A DNA stretch of 64,000 bases, taken from UBA2108 sp963925495. GTDB lineage: Bacteria > Bacteroidota > Bacteroidia > Flavobacteriales_G > Salibacteraceae. The notes below the pieces were generated by a model. That model saw only the letters and a program-made list of their open reading frames with translations. It was not told the origin of the DNA and made no database searches. The DNA is taken from assembly GCA_963925495.1 (NCBI GenBank), contig CAWUST010000012.1, positions 1-64,000 of the forward strand, read 5' to 3'. Within the stretch, counting starts at the first letter, position 1. Every line of letters begins with the position of its first letter. The position numbers and the translations under genes are program-made. Shown piece after piece: positions 1-8,807 of the stretch.

Positions 1-222
1 TAATCCATTCAGGTTGGAGGTAGGAGTTTGTGTTTCTACATAAACTACTGTACCAGAAGCTGAATCCTGTACTATGCTCAATTGCATGCCAACTGCTTGG
101 CTAGTTACTAATGCATCTCCTGCATCTCTAACTACTGCTTGATAGCTCATTTTTGAGGGTGCTTGTGCAAAAACTGCTGATGTGATTACTGCGGCTGCTA
201 TAAGTGTGTATAGTTTTTTCAT
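1..222 (-). CDS. Secreted protein, N-terminal part only (runs off window start)
   Basis: The first 74 residues are visible; the rest lies before base 1. The start is ATG at 220-222. A Sec signal peptide (MKKLYTLIAAAVITSAVFAQ) is followed at about residues 25-33 by the motif MSYQAVVRD. In Bacteroidota this N-terminal module commonly opens long secreted proteins, often with tail-fibre or T9SS C-termini, but none of that is visible here, so the function is open. The next gene on this strand ends 40 bases upstream. Confidence 0.6.
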   Translation of the reverse strand, partial: MKKLYTLIAAAVITSAVFAQAPSKMSYQAVVRDAGDALVTSQAVGMQLSIVQDSASGTVVYVETQTPTSNLNGL

Positions 223-262
223 AATATTTGATTTATTTAATTTAAACTTATTTGAGGTCTTT

Positions 263-1666
263 TTAATTTGAAATTGTTTTTAACATATCCTTAAAAAGAC
301 TTTTATTAATTAATTCAGTAGCTTCTTGATAGGCTTTTAAACTTGCTTTATCTGCAGTAGAATGAACACCTTTGACGTTTGACAAGGCTTTGCTATAAAT
401 AGTTTTTCCAGAGTTGTTGTTTTTAAGTAAAATCTCACCATTTAGATATGCGGGAACAAATCTTGTTGTGTTTTGTTCTGATTTTGTATTAGCTGAAATG
501 AGTAACGTAAGGCCGTCTGATGTTTTTTTATCAACAACATCATAATTGTTTTTTATAAAATTCTCTTTAAAAGTGTTTGAAAGTAACTTGTTTATGGTTT
601 CATTTCCTAGACTCTTTTCATTTCCTTCTATAAAAATTTTTGGTAAAATTATTTTAACAGGAATCGACATCTTTATCGCAGGAAAATTGCTAACGACCCC
701 TTTCATTAAATTAAGGTTTTCTTTGTCAATACTTAACATTTTCATAATATCCACCTCTATTGTAAGCTCTTGTTCGTTTAGCATAAATGGATTTGATACT
801 AAAAAAGAAACAATTCCATTTCCTTCAGAAGTTTTGGCTTCGGTATACCTTTTTTTAGATTCAGTATACTTTGCTTTTTTGAAATAATTTAGATTTAATG
901 GGAGGGAAGAAATGTTACCTTTTTTAAATAAACAATTTATTTTGAGCGTATTAGAATACTTGTTATTATAGGAAAGTTCAAATTGCTTATAGGTAGTTTC
1001 TAATTTTACTTGGCTTAAAATTCGTTCAATGTTTGCGGAAATTTCATTTTCCAGAAATATTACTTTATTTCCGGTATTGTATTCATTAATCTCGTTCCAA
1101 TATTTTTTTATAGAAAGTAATGCTCTTGCATTTAAACTCATTGCTGATAAAACATCAGAATTTTCTTCGGCTTCAAGGGCTTTTAGATATAAATCATAGC
1201 ATAGTCTTAAAGTTTTTTCTTTTTTTTCCTTTTGTTTTTGATGGTATTCACTTTTAGAAAGACGATAATATACTTTATAGATCGATTCATCTTCCCAGCT
1301 ATCTACCAACTCATAACCTTCAAGATCTTTACTGATTTCAGTTTTTATGGTAGACTTAAATTCCTCATTAAAACTGTCATTGTATTCCATCGTAAAGAGA
1401 AAAGAATTACTCTTAATGGTTACACTAATTTCAGAAGCCAAATCATTTAGTGCATTTTTTTTGGCTTGTTCTCTATATCCTAAGTTTTGACCTTTTTTAT
1501 TTCCAAAACCTACGCCAATATAGTAGTCAGCAGAAATAGGATGGTTGGTTACCCAGTCTGGTTTGGTTTGTTCATTTGAAAATTCAGTATTTCCAATCAC
1601 TACTTCCTTGCTAGGTTTACAAGAAAATAAGAGGTTTAGTATGGATAATAAATATAGATATCTCAT
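263..1666 (-). CDS. LPP20-family-like lipoprotein, last gene of the lipoprotein operon
   Basis: A 467-aa predicted outer-membrane or periplasmic lipoprotein: MRYLYLLSILNLLFSC ends in a lipobox with Cys16. Residues about 35-110 (KPDWVTNHP..YYIGVGFGNKKG..REQAKKNALNDLASEISV) match the LPP20/FlgP-type pattern, in which W, GxG and an Ala-rich helix precede a beta segment. The C-terminal 200 residues are beta-rich and I do not recognise them. It starts 7 bases after the CsgG-like gene on the same strand, so the two are very probably co-transcribed. LPP20-type lipoproteins in other bacteria act in outer-membrane rings or assembly complexes together with CsgG/FlgO-type partners; a similar role here is inference. 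Confidence 0.6.
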   Translation of the reverse strand: MRYLYLLSILNLLFSCKPSKEVVIGNTEFSNEQTKPDWVTNHPISADYYIGVGFGNKKGQNLGYREQAKKNALNDLASEISVTIKSNSFLFTMEYNDSFNEEFKSTIKTEISKDLEGYELVDSWEDESIYKVYYRLSKSEYHQKQKEKKEKTLRLCYDLYLKALEAEENSDVLSAMSLNARALLSIKKYWNEINEYNTGNKVIFLENEISANIERILSQVKLETTYKQFELSYNNKYSNTLKINCLFKKGNISSLPLNLNYFKKAKYTESKKRYTEAKTSEGNGIVSFLVSNPFMLNEQELTIEVDIMKMLSIDKENLNLMKGVVSNFPAIKMSIPVKIILPKIFIEGNEKSLGNETINKLLSNTFKENFIKNNYDVVDKKTSDGLTLLISANTKSEQNTTRFVPAYLNGEILLKNNNSGKTIYSKALSNVKGVHSTADKASLKAYQEATELINKSLFKDMLKTISN

Positions 1667-1673
1667 AATAACC

Positions 1674-3026
1674 TTATTCTAAGTATTGAGTTATTTTTTT
1701 AGATGTTTTACTAGAGATACTCTTAAATAAATCATTGCTTAATTCTTGTTCAGATTTTAATTTTCGTCTTTTAGAAAATTGTGATCTAAACTTATTTACT
1801 GAAGATTTGTTTTTGTCTACTTCGGAATCTGACATTGGATGTAATTTTTTAGAATCTCCGCTATAAACGGAATAGGAAACATTATCTTTTGAAGATAGTT
1901 CTATAATATCGCTCAATAAAATTTCTGAAGTCTGTAAGGATATTAGTTTGTACTTAAATTCAACATGAACATCAACGCTTTTAGCGTAATAGGTGTAATT
2001 TACTTTCTTATATTTTGTTTCGGTAGTATAACCCTCACCATCTTCTCTTTTTTTTCTTACTGTGAATGGTTCAGCGGCATTCTTTTTTTGTGGTTTTGAC
2101 TGCAAAACTTTATGAGAATATGAAATGACCTTTCCTGAGATAGCTGTTTGAGCTCCAAAAAGTTTCCCTATTTCGGCAGCCGTACTTTCGTCAACAAATC
2201 CAGAAAGAGCCAACTCTTGCTCGTTCATTATTTTTTCAAAGTTGGACCGATCAACTAAACGTAGAAAAGGATCATTTGAGTTCGATAATTCATTAGAGAT
2301 ATAATTTGATATTTTAGTTTCAATATTTTGTCTATTACTTCCATTTTCAAAAGTGAAAATTAAAAAGGTATGACGTCCAAGTTCTAGTGCTTCTGCTTTA
2401 GATTCCTTCGCGTCTTTGTAGTTAGGGATTCTTTGTAGTATTAATTCAAAGTCATTGTATGCGCCTCTATAATTTTCTCCTTCTAGCTGTTTCTTTGCTT
2501 TAATAAAGATAGGCTCTACATAAGCAATGTCTTTTAAGTTTTTAGCGTCCTTGTATTCCGAATCAAATTTTAGGATTTCTATAAAATTATTTTCAGCATT
2601 TTTATACTTCAATGCCTCCATTAGATTTTCTCCCTCTTCATAAAGATTTTGGAGATATGTTCCTTTTATACTTTTATATTTCTCCACATAGTGATCTGGA
2701 ATACTTTCATAGACTTTGTATTTATTTAATTTTTTTTGATAATCATCTGCTTTTAAATAAGCATATACTGCACTTTTTGAATTTCCCAGAGCTTCCTCTT
2801 TATAAAATTCATTGAGGTATTGATTTAAAACTATCTTCCCAACTCTATTTAGCGCAATAGTTGCATCTACATTAGTGTTTTTTCGATCAAGCGCTTCAAA
2901 ATAAAAATTTGACGCTTCTATATATTGTTTGTTATGCTCTAATTCAGTTCCTTTTTTCAGCATATTCTTAGAGCCAGAACAGCCAATAATCAGTATTGCA
3001 AGAAGTAGACTCAGGTATTTTAACAT
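1674..3026 (-). CDS. TPR lipoprotein with C-terminal CsgG-like domain
   Basis: 450 aa with lipobox IIGC at residue 16. Residues about 20-210 are helical TPR-like repeats (for example YKNAENNFIEILKFDSEYKDA). From about residue 215 the motif HTFLIFTFENGSN and the stretch FLRLVDRSNFEKIMNEQELALSGFVDESTAAEIGKLFGA follow the CsgG/LpoB/HfaB family, with a strand, a polar helix, 'vDR..l..il.Eq', and 'A..lGkllGA..vi.G.V'. CsgG proteins form outer-membrane export pores; relatives act as periplasmic activators. The long TPR extension is unlike CsgG itself. It lies between the LPP20-like gene (7-base gap) and the DUF4476 gene (142-base gap). The C-terminus is lysine- and serine-rich. Confidence 0.65.
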   Translation of the reverse strand: MLKYLSLLLAILIIGCSGSKNMLKKGTELEHNKQYIEASNFYFEALDRKNTNVDATIALNRVGKIVLNQYLNEFYKEEALGNSKSAVYAYLKADDYQKKLNKYKVYESIPDHYVEKYKSIKGTYLQNLYEEGENLMEALKYKNAENNFIEILKFDSEYKDAKNLKDIAYVEPIFIKAKKQLEGENYRGAYNDFELILQRIPNYKDAKESKAEALELGRHTFLIFTFENGSNRQNIETKISNYISNELSNSNDPFLRLVDRSNFEKIMNEQELALSGFVDESTAAEIGKLFGAQTAISGKVISYSHKVLQSKPQKKNAAEPFTVRKKREDGEGYTTETKYKKVNYTYYAKSVDVHVEFKYKLISLQTSEILLSDIIELSSKDNVSYSVYSGDSKKLHPMSDSEVDKNKSSVNKFRSQFSKRRKLKSEQELSNDLFKSISSKTSKKITQYLE

Positions 3027-3168
3027 TACTTTTCTATTTTACTGCTTTATTTTTAATTAACCCAGATAAGACAACCCTGTTGATTGTTAGTGTTGGATAT
3101 TTTTTATTTGTTATGATATAAATTGATTTACTGTGCATCAATAAGACTGATATTCAGCTCTACATATG

Positions 3169-4314
3169 TTATTCTTTATTAATTAAAAAATCGTCAAATT
3201 CCTTTTTTGAGCTTGAGAATGTTAAGAGGTCTCTGAATAAATACATTTTGTCAGGATATTCAGCATAATCAAAATAAAATTGCATCAATTCTAACTTGTC
3301 GTCATCCATACTAAATAATGGCACTATTTCTTTAAACTGATCCATGGATAAACAGTTTTTGGAAACTTGCTTTTTAGTCATTTCTTTCATATCTCTTGAA
3401 AATGTTTGAGACTCTATGGTTGACATAATATGAGAAAATTTACTTTCTTCTGTAATGCAGGTTTCTTCTATTATTTCAATTGTTTCTACGATTTCTACAT
3501 CGTCTTCTTCTACAACCTCAGCTTCTAATATCTCTGCATCTTTAAACTCTTGTTTTCTTCTGTTTGCTTCTTTAATACGAGCGTAAGCAGTTTGGTCTTC
3601 AGGTTTTAGCATCATTGCTACTTCATAAGATGCAATTGCTTCATCAAAAATATTGTATGTTAATAGGTGATCTCCTTGTTGAATTTGTGCATCAAATTTG
3701 ATGCTGTTTTGGTCCTGTTGGTTGTTTAAATTAGCAAGTTCTTGTTTCCATTTTCGTGCTTCTTCAATCTTTAGACTTGGAGTTGGGTCTTGAGGCTTAA
3801 GGGTCTTTGCTTCAAGAAATACTGTAATAGCTTCATCAAATTTATTTGCCGATAAAAATATATTTCCTTGGTGTATAAGTAAATCAAACTTTGTGTTTAT
3901 ATCTTGTTCAACATTTAGTTGATTGCTGTACTGAAGCGATAGCAGTTCGTCTTTTCCTTGAGTATCACGATATAGTTTAATTGCGTTAGAAATTGATGAG
4001 AAAGAATTGTAGACATTTATAAAGTTGTCTTTGTCAATAATGTTTGGATATGCAGCAACGCAAAGGTTGTATTTCTCTTGATCATTGTTCAGGTAAAAAC
4101 ATACGTCTTGCAGTTGTTTTGTAGTTGCGTGAGTACTGGAAAAATAATTAAGCGCATTAGTATATCTAGTTTGCTGGTTATTTGTTGTTTGTATTGTAAC
4201 AATTGTGTTAGAAAACCCATCTGATGTTGACCATGAAATATTTTGAGCTTCGATATTTTTGGTTATTGAAAAACTCAAAACCATCGCAATTATTAAAGTA
4301 GTTATTCTTTTCAT
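3169..4314 (-). CDS. Secreted TPR protein with C-terminal DUF4476 domain
   Basis: 381 aa with a Sec signal peptide (MKRITTLIIAMVLSFSITKNIEAQ). There are two TPR units at about residues 150-250 (FDEAITVFLEAKTLKPQDPTP and FDEAIASYEVAMMLKPEDQTA share one pattern), then an acidic linker (EAEVVEEDDVEIVETIEIIEE). The last ~90 residues match DUF4476 (F..dm.ei...qiskncLsm.Qf..I..lFs.dd.KLelm.faYd...D). The function of DUF4476 is unknown. It heads the run of three envelope genes on the minus strand and lies 134 bases downstream of the membrane regulator gene. Confidence 0.7.
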   Translation of the reverse strand: MKRITTLIIAMVLSFSITKNIEAQNISWSTSDGFSNTIVTIQTTNNQQTRYTNALNYFSSTHATTKQLQDVCFYLNNDQEKYNLCVAAYPNIIDKDNFINVYNSFSSISNAIKLYRDTQGKDELLSLQYSNQLNVEQDINTKFDLLIHQGNIFLSANKFDEAITVFLEAKTLKPQDPTPSLKIEEARKWKQELANLNNQQDQNSIKFDAQIQQGDHLLTYNIFDEAIASYEVAMMLKPEDQTAYARIKEANRRKQEFKDAEILEAEVVEEDDVEIVETIEIIEETCITEESKFSHIMSTIESQTFSRDMKEMTKKQVSKNCLSMDQFKEIVPLFSMDDDKLELMQFYFDYAEYPDKMYLFRDLLTFSSSKKEFDDFLINKE

Positions 4315-4448
4315 TTTTTATTTTGACTTTATTTATAGGGATAAGAGGAATGTTTCATTCCGTAATCAAAATTATTAAGGAAGTTTGTGAGTAAGAAGAT
4401 TAAGGGGGTGACAAAAGGGTGTCATGCTTCTTTTTTCTTAAAAATAAC

Positions 4449-6215
4449 CTACAGAAAGCTCTTTAAGTATGCCAACAAATCTCCATCAGGTGGAACACCT
4501 AATTTCTTCTTTAATCTATTCTTGGCTTTTTTTGAAGATTCTAGCGTGGTGTTTTTGCTCAATGCAATTTCTTTATTAGACATCTGCATAACTACCATTC
4601 CTGCCAACTTGAGTTCAAGCTCCGTTAGATCGTCATGTTTTAATTTGAGATCTGTACTAAAGTTACTATTCAAATCTCCCATTTGGTTTTGAAGGTGAGC
4701 TCTTGTTGATTTTATATCTAATTCATTTTGTATAAAAAACTCAATGTTCTTTATGGCTGGTTTGGAAATGTTTTCTATTTGCTCCAATTGATGCATAAGG
4801 TTTTTGGAGAAGTCTTGCTTAACTAATAACTCGTGTGACAAGACTTGTACGTTTCTGCTTTCTTCTTTTACTTTTAATTTTAAAAGCTCTTGTTCATTAT
4901 TTGCCAATTTCAGTTGTAAATCTTTCAATAGCGCTCTTTTTCGGTAGCGAGATAGGAAAAAGAGAGTAACTAATATAATAAAGAGCGCTCCTCCAATTAA
5001 TAACCATTTTCGCAATCTACTTTCTTGTTCCTTTATAGCTTTTTGTTGGTTCAATAATTTTTTTTCAGTCTCTATTTGCAAATAGGCTTGTTCTATCACA
5101 TTTGCTGAGTATGCTTCTATCAAATTTTGATTGGCATCAATACTTAACGTGGCTTCGGTTTTAGTTAAAGCTATCCACTGCTTGAGATAGAATTCATATT
5201 TAGACTTATTACCACTTAATTTAAAAGCCTGCATATATAGCTCTAAAACAGTTAGCTTTTGAAGAGGCCTAAGAAGTGATTCATGCACCTTCATCAGACC
5301 ATCTAATCTATGCAATGCTAACTTATGATCCTTTCTTTTTAAGTCAATTTTAGCAAGCATAATTTCTGCATTTAAATAGGATTCCCTATCTGCATCTCTT
5401 TCTTTACTTTTATCTGCATCTATCTGCAAGTACTTATATGCTGCATCAAAATCACCCTTTTGATAATAGCATGATCCCAAATTCCCTAAAATATAGCCAT
5501 ATCTACTTTCATCCAATGCTAGACTATCTACTAATTTTATTGCTTCAGAAAAAGCAAAGATTGCGTCATCGTATCGTTCTAAACTCTTACTGATCAAGCC
5601 ATGTTGATTGTAAGCAGCAACTAAATTATTTGGGATATTTTGAACTCGGGCTATTCTTATTGATTCCAATGTTTGTATTAGCGCACTGTCAGGCTCATCT
5701 AGCAATACATATAATTTTGCCTTCCAATAAAAGTGCATTTCATTTTTTTGAGTAATGCAGCCGTTATTGATGTAATTAATTCCTTGGCGGTAATTTTTTA
5801 GCGTAATCATAAATTGAGACAGGTGCTCATATATTAAGTGACAATCTTCACAATCAATGTTGTCACTATTCTTGCTGCAGTATTGGTCATAAGCGGTGAG
5901 CGTTAATCTGAAGGCTTCATTCAATTTATTGAACTTCTTCAAATTGTTTATTTTATGATGATAGGCATAAATAGCATTATAAACTGCTCCGTATTTAATC
6001 CGGTGATTTAAGAACAGGTCACCATAATACATGGAAGAATCATAATTATTTATGCTGGAATAATGGCAGAATGTAGTCCAGAGTGATTTTGCTTTTTCAT
6101 ATTGTTCTGGTGTTTCTAAGCTCTCATTGTTCCTCACATTCGAAAGTGAATCAGAATTAAACTGCCCAATTGTAAAAATCGGAACCAGTAATAATATGAA
6201 TAGGAGTTTTTTCAA
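4449..6215 (-). CDS. Membrane one-component regulator: periplasmic TPR, TM, coiled coil, LuxR-like HTH
   Basis: 588 aa. The start is a TTG codon at 6213-6215; it is preferred because it opens a clean signal peptide (MKKLLFILLLVPIFTIG) and no ATG precedes it. Residues about 30-380 are TPR repeats and should lie outside the cytoplasmic membrane. A single TM helix follows (KWLLIGGALFIILVTLFFLS, about 405-424), then a coiled coil (about 430-480). The C-terminal HTH reads LTELELKLAGMVVMQMSNKE, then IALSKNTTLESSKKAKNRL, the pattern of Bacteroidota TPR regulators with a LuxR-like HTH. It probably couples an envelope signal to transcription. Its position just upstream of the lipoprotein operon suggests, but does not prove, that this operon is its target. 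Confidence 0.75.
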   Translation of the reverse strand: MKKLLFILLLVPIFTIGQFNSDSLSNVRNNESLETPEQYEKAKSLWTTFCHYSSINNYDSSMYYGDLFLNHRIKYGAVYNAIYAYHHKINNLKKFNKLNEAFRLTLTAYDQYCSKNSDNIDCEDCHLIYEHLSQFMITLKNYRQGINYINNGCITQKNEMHFYWKAKLYVLLDEPDSALIQTLESIRIARVQNIPNNLVAAYNQHGLISKSLERYDDAIFAFSEAIKLVDSLALDESRYGYILGNLGSCYYQKGDFDAAYKYLQIDADKSKERDADRESYLNAEIMLAKIDLKRKDHKLALHRLDGLMKVHESLLRPLQKLTVLELYMQAFKLSGNKSKYEFYLKQWIALTKTEATLSIDANQNLIEAYSANVIEQAYLQIETEKKLLNQQKAIKEQESRLRKWLLIGGALFIILVTLFFLSRYRKRALLKDLQLKLANNEQELLKLKVKEESRNVQVLSHELLVKQDFSKNLMHQLEQIENISKPAIKNIEFFIQNELDIKSTRAHLQNQMGDLNSNFSTDLKLKHDDLTELELKLAGMVVMQMSNKEIALSKNTTLESSKKAKNRLKKKLGVPPDGDLLAYLKSFL

Positions 6216-6230
6216 TATAGTTTTAATGTT

Positions 6231-6285
6231 TGCTAACGTTTAGCTAAACTGCGTTTTAATGCAGTTTAGGTTTTGTTGTGTGTAG
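6231..6285 (-). repeat. attC-like palindromic element, copy 1
   Basis: On the minus strand, 3 nt after the stop of the 119-aa lipoprotein gene, the sequence begins ACACAACAAAACC. It continues with a 9-bp inverted pair (CTAAACTGC and GCAGTTTAG, loop ATTAAAAC) and ends CTAAACGTTAGCA. A second copy with the same core lies at 8641-8691. The layout AAC - spacer - hairpin - spacer - GTTAGC resembles a short integron attC site. No integrase is in the window, so the integron interpretation is inference; the repeat and hairpin are directly visible. Confidence 0.5.
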
Positions 6286-6288
6286 TTT

Positions 6289-6648
6289 TTAATTCGTTAT
6301 TGTGAAATTAATTCTCACAGTTTCAACACTGGAACATCCAGTGGATTCACCTCCAGAGCAAGTTTCAATTTCAACAAAGTCCGTTCCAGTATAGTTTGGA
6401 AGAGGCTCATATTTATAAACTACACTCCAATTTGTGCTTGCGTCTCTAATCAATTCACTTTTTTGAAAATGTTGCGCTTGAGTCTGGATAGTTGCCCCTT
6501 CTTCATCGCCTGAAATCATTAAATCAATTTCATAGTCATCAGAATTATTTATAGTTACGTTTACCTCTCTATCACCATTTTCTTTGTTACAATTCGTAAG
6601 TGATAAGATACAAGTTGCTAAAAATAATAATTTCAGAATCTTCTTCAT
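6289..6648 (-). CDS. Small lipoprotein of unknown function
   Basis: 119 aa with a lipoprotein signal peptide; the lipobox SLTNC puts the acylated Cys at residue 20. The mature part is beta-rich and acidic (REVNVTINNSDDYEIDLMISGDEEG) with a C-terminal pair of Cys in CSGGESTGCSS, which could form a disulfide. I do not recognise the family. The gene stands alone between the cassette-like inverted repeats at 6275-6282 and 6702-6709, with an attC-like hairpin directly after its stop, so it may be an acquired gene. Confidence 0.55.
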   Translation of the reverse strand: MKKILKLLFLATCILSLTNCNKENGDREVNVTINNSDDYEIDLMISGDEEGATIQTQAQHFQKSELIRDASTNWSVVYKYEPLPNYTGTDFVEIETCSGGESTGCSSVETVRINFTITN

Positions 6649-7017
6649 ATGTTTTGATTTTAGGTTTTAAGTTTGATAACGCATTTTCTTAATCGGCATT
6701 GCACACAACAATTCGATATAGGTAACGTTACCTATATCCGCCTTATACCAATCAAAAATATATTTAATCTAAAGGGTTGGTGACAAATGTATATTTGGGG
6801 GTAAAGGTTTACAATACCTAATTTTAGGTATTTTAAAAAAAAATTAGGAGGATATTTGATAAATAAAAGTCGTTTAGATTAATTAAATTTGACAGTGAAT
6901 ATATAGTGCATGCACTTTATTGGACTTTTGTGGCTCATTAAAAAAAAATAAGGCGTTATGCGCAATAAATCACTCCTGAAATAGGTATGTTTGATTTTTA
7001 ACTTTAAGTATACTGAA
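6649..7017. other. 369-bp intergenic region rich in palindromes and promoter-like boxes
   Basis: Divergent spacer between the small lipoprotein gene and the T9SS cargo gene. It holds a 24-bp perfect palindrome at 6715-6738 (left half GATATAGGTAAC), a 9-bp inverted repeat at 6813-6832 (AATACCTAA / TTAGGTATT), and a 12-bp perfect palindrome at 6905-6916 (AGTGCATGCACT). There are -7-like boxes at 6784-6791 (minus, TACATTTG, with ATTG 20 nt upstream), 6790-6797 (plus, TATATTTG) and 6884-6891 (plus, TAAATTTG). The sequence GTTATGCGCA at 6955-6964 is the left partner of an inverted repeat with 8641-8650. I see no gene here. Confidence 0.55.
6784..6814 (-). promoter_or_regulatory. Candidate promoter for the 119-aa lipoprotein gene
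   Basis: On the minus strand ATTG (6815-6812), a 20-nt spacer and TACATTTG (6791-6784) match the Bacteroidota pattern TTTG-N19-21-TAnnTTTG except for the first base of the -33 box. It lies about 135 nt before the start codon. Confidence 0.4.
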
Positions 7018-8640
7018 ATGAAAATAAACTTCATAAAACAAATTTTATTCTTGATGTTGGTCACATCCTTTTGCGGTGAACTAAATGCGCAAGTATGGAG
7101 TAAATCTTTCACTGCAGGAGGCTATGATTCGAATAATAAATTACTAGGGGGATCGGAAGTTTTACAGCTAATTGGTCATAAGAATATGTTATTCGCAGCT
7201 GTTGGTTACTGGGAAGATGCTAACAATATTTGGTACGGGGGATCAAACAGAAACATTGGCTGGGGCCAAATTAACCGGTTGGATAATCCTTTAGCAAATT
7301 GGCAGGAAGATTTTTTTCTTGGTGCAAGCTATCTTCGTCCTGAAATTCTTAAACAAATAATTTTTACAAAAGATCAATTTGGTAACTCACTATCTTCTCC
7401 AGATACAGTTTTGATTTGTGCGGGTTACTCATCAAACTTTGTCACTAGATCTGTTATTGTAAAGAGTTTTGTGCGAAACGATGCGAATGGTTCTTGGGGA
7501 GAAAGTCAAATTGTGCAAGGAAGTTTCCCAGCTGGGGAAAACTATTCCATTAGAGATATTGAAATTCATGTCGACCAACAAACTGGTTTAGAATATGTAT
7601 TTGCTACTGTTGGAACCCAAGGGATTTATAAAGGGAAATACAATTCCGCAAATCCAGGAAAAATCGATTGGATTCCGAAAGCAGAATTTGGTCCCTTAAG
7701 TATTAGATCTTTAGGAATTGAAGTGGCAAATGGTGCTCTCCATTTTTCATCAGGAAGTAAACTCTATAGACGTATTGACGGAATTTCACCAAGTTATGTC
7801 ATAGACCATGACTTCAGTGATCTTGGCGCTAAAATCAATTCTGCTGTAGGTGGAATTAGAGGTTTAACAACAATCGATAACCCAAGCGGGATTGGTGATG
7901 CATTCCTGTTGATGTGGTGCCCCAATGGTAAGTCTCAAGGAATCGTTTATCGACTCGAACCTAATGGTAGTAGAGGTTTTAATCGTATTTATGAAACTAA
8001 ATTATTCTTATTAGTAGAGAGCTTTTTAGCAGGGTCAAATGCGAATTATGTACTTGGAGCATACAATGAATTTTATAAATATATTGATCCAATAAGTTCT
8101 GAGACTGTTTATTTGATAGGGTTTGAAGCGAATATATCTGGAGGTGGTCACCCAACATGGAATGGCTACTATAAAGGTGGTTTGTTTGCTAAACGTGATT
8201 CTAATGGTCAATATTCAATTGAAGAAATTAATGGAACGACCGGCACAAAAGATAATGCTTTAGTTGCCAATAGGTGCTACGTATCATCTCCATTTTTAAA
8301 TGAAAGCGCACTTTATTTTGGTGGTTTTGATCCCAACAGCAATACTTCAACAAATATGGCCTGGGTTTATAAAAAAGACTATCAAGTTAATTCGATAGAT
8401 GGTTTTGACAAACAGGAAAACAACTTTGTTATATATCCAAATCCCACCAGCAATCAACTTTTTCTTGAAAGTAAAATCCAAGAAGATCAAGAATTCTGTA
8501 TTGTTAATCTTTTAGGAGAGAAAATAAGCTATGGGAAGTTAAATGAGCAAATTGAAACTATTGATATTTCATCGTTACCTCCAAATGTTTACATTATTAG
8601 AATAGGTAATGAATCAATTAAATTTATCAAAACAGAGTAA
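7018..8640 (+). CDS. T9SS cargo protein with type A sorting domain
   Basis: 540 aa starting at ATG 7018. The frame is open a little further upstream only through a TTG, and the signal peptide MKINFIKQILFLMLVTSFCGELNAQ begins exactly at this ATG. The central ~430 residues are beta-rich with many Gly, Asn and aromatic residues, a propeller-like composition, with no catalytic motif I recognise. The last ~75 residues are a type A sorting domain: FVIYPNPTSNQLFLES, a middle LLGEKIS strand, and a PPNVYIIRIG end strand. The product should cross the outer membrane by T9SS and be anchored or released. It is flanked by GTTATGCGCA (6955) and TGTGCGTAAC (8641), the cassette-like inverted repeat. Confidence 0.8.
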   Translation: MKINFIKQILFLMLVTSFCGELNAQVWSKSFTAGGYDSNNKLLGGSEVLQLIGHKNMLFAAVGYWEDANNIWYGGSNRNIGWGQINRLDNPLANWQEDFFLGASYLRPEILKQIIFTKDQFGNSLSSPDTVLICAGYSSNFVTRSVIVKSFVRNDANGSWGESQIVQGSFPAGENYSIRDIEIHVDQQTGLEYVFATVGTQGIYKGKYNSANPGKIDWIPKAEFGPLSIRSLGIEVANGALHFSSGSKLYRRIDGISPSYVIDHDFSDLGAKINSAVGGIRGLTTIDNPSGIGDAFLLMWCPNGKSQGIVYRLEPNGSRGFNRIYETKLFLLVESFLAGSNANYVLGAYNEFYKYIDPISSETVYLIGFEANISGGGHPTWNGYYKGGLFAKRDSNGQYSIEEINGTTGTKDNALVANRCYVSSPFLNESALYFGGFDPNSNTSTNMAWVYKKDYQVNSIDGFDKQENNFVIYPNPTSNQLFLESKIQEDQEFCIVNLLGEKISYGKLNEQIETIDISSLPPNVYIIRIGNESIKFIKTE

Positions 8641-8691
8641 TGTGCGTAACAAAACCTAAACAGAATTAAAACGCAGCTTAGTTAAAACGGA
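8641..8691 (+). repeat. attC-like palindromic element, copy 2
   Basis: Starts on the base after the stop codon of the T9SS cargo gene with TGTGCGTAAC, then AAAACCTAAACAGAATTAAA and ACGCAGCTTAGTTAAAACGG. From AACAAAACC onwards it agrees with copy 1 (read on the minus strand at 6285-6231) at roughly 38 of 42 positions. The hairpin arms are less perfect than in copy 1, and the expected terminal GTTAGC is degraded to GGAAC. Confidence 0.5.
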
Positions 8692-8807
8692 ACTCCTCTC
8701 CTACATAATAAACGCCGCCACTTTCCGGAAAAAGTAATAGTACTTTAGCGTAAAAAATTATTTATTGCTGATTTTTCTCATCTATTTTTCAGGATATTTA
8801 AAATAAA

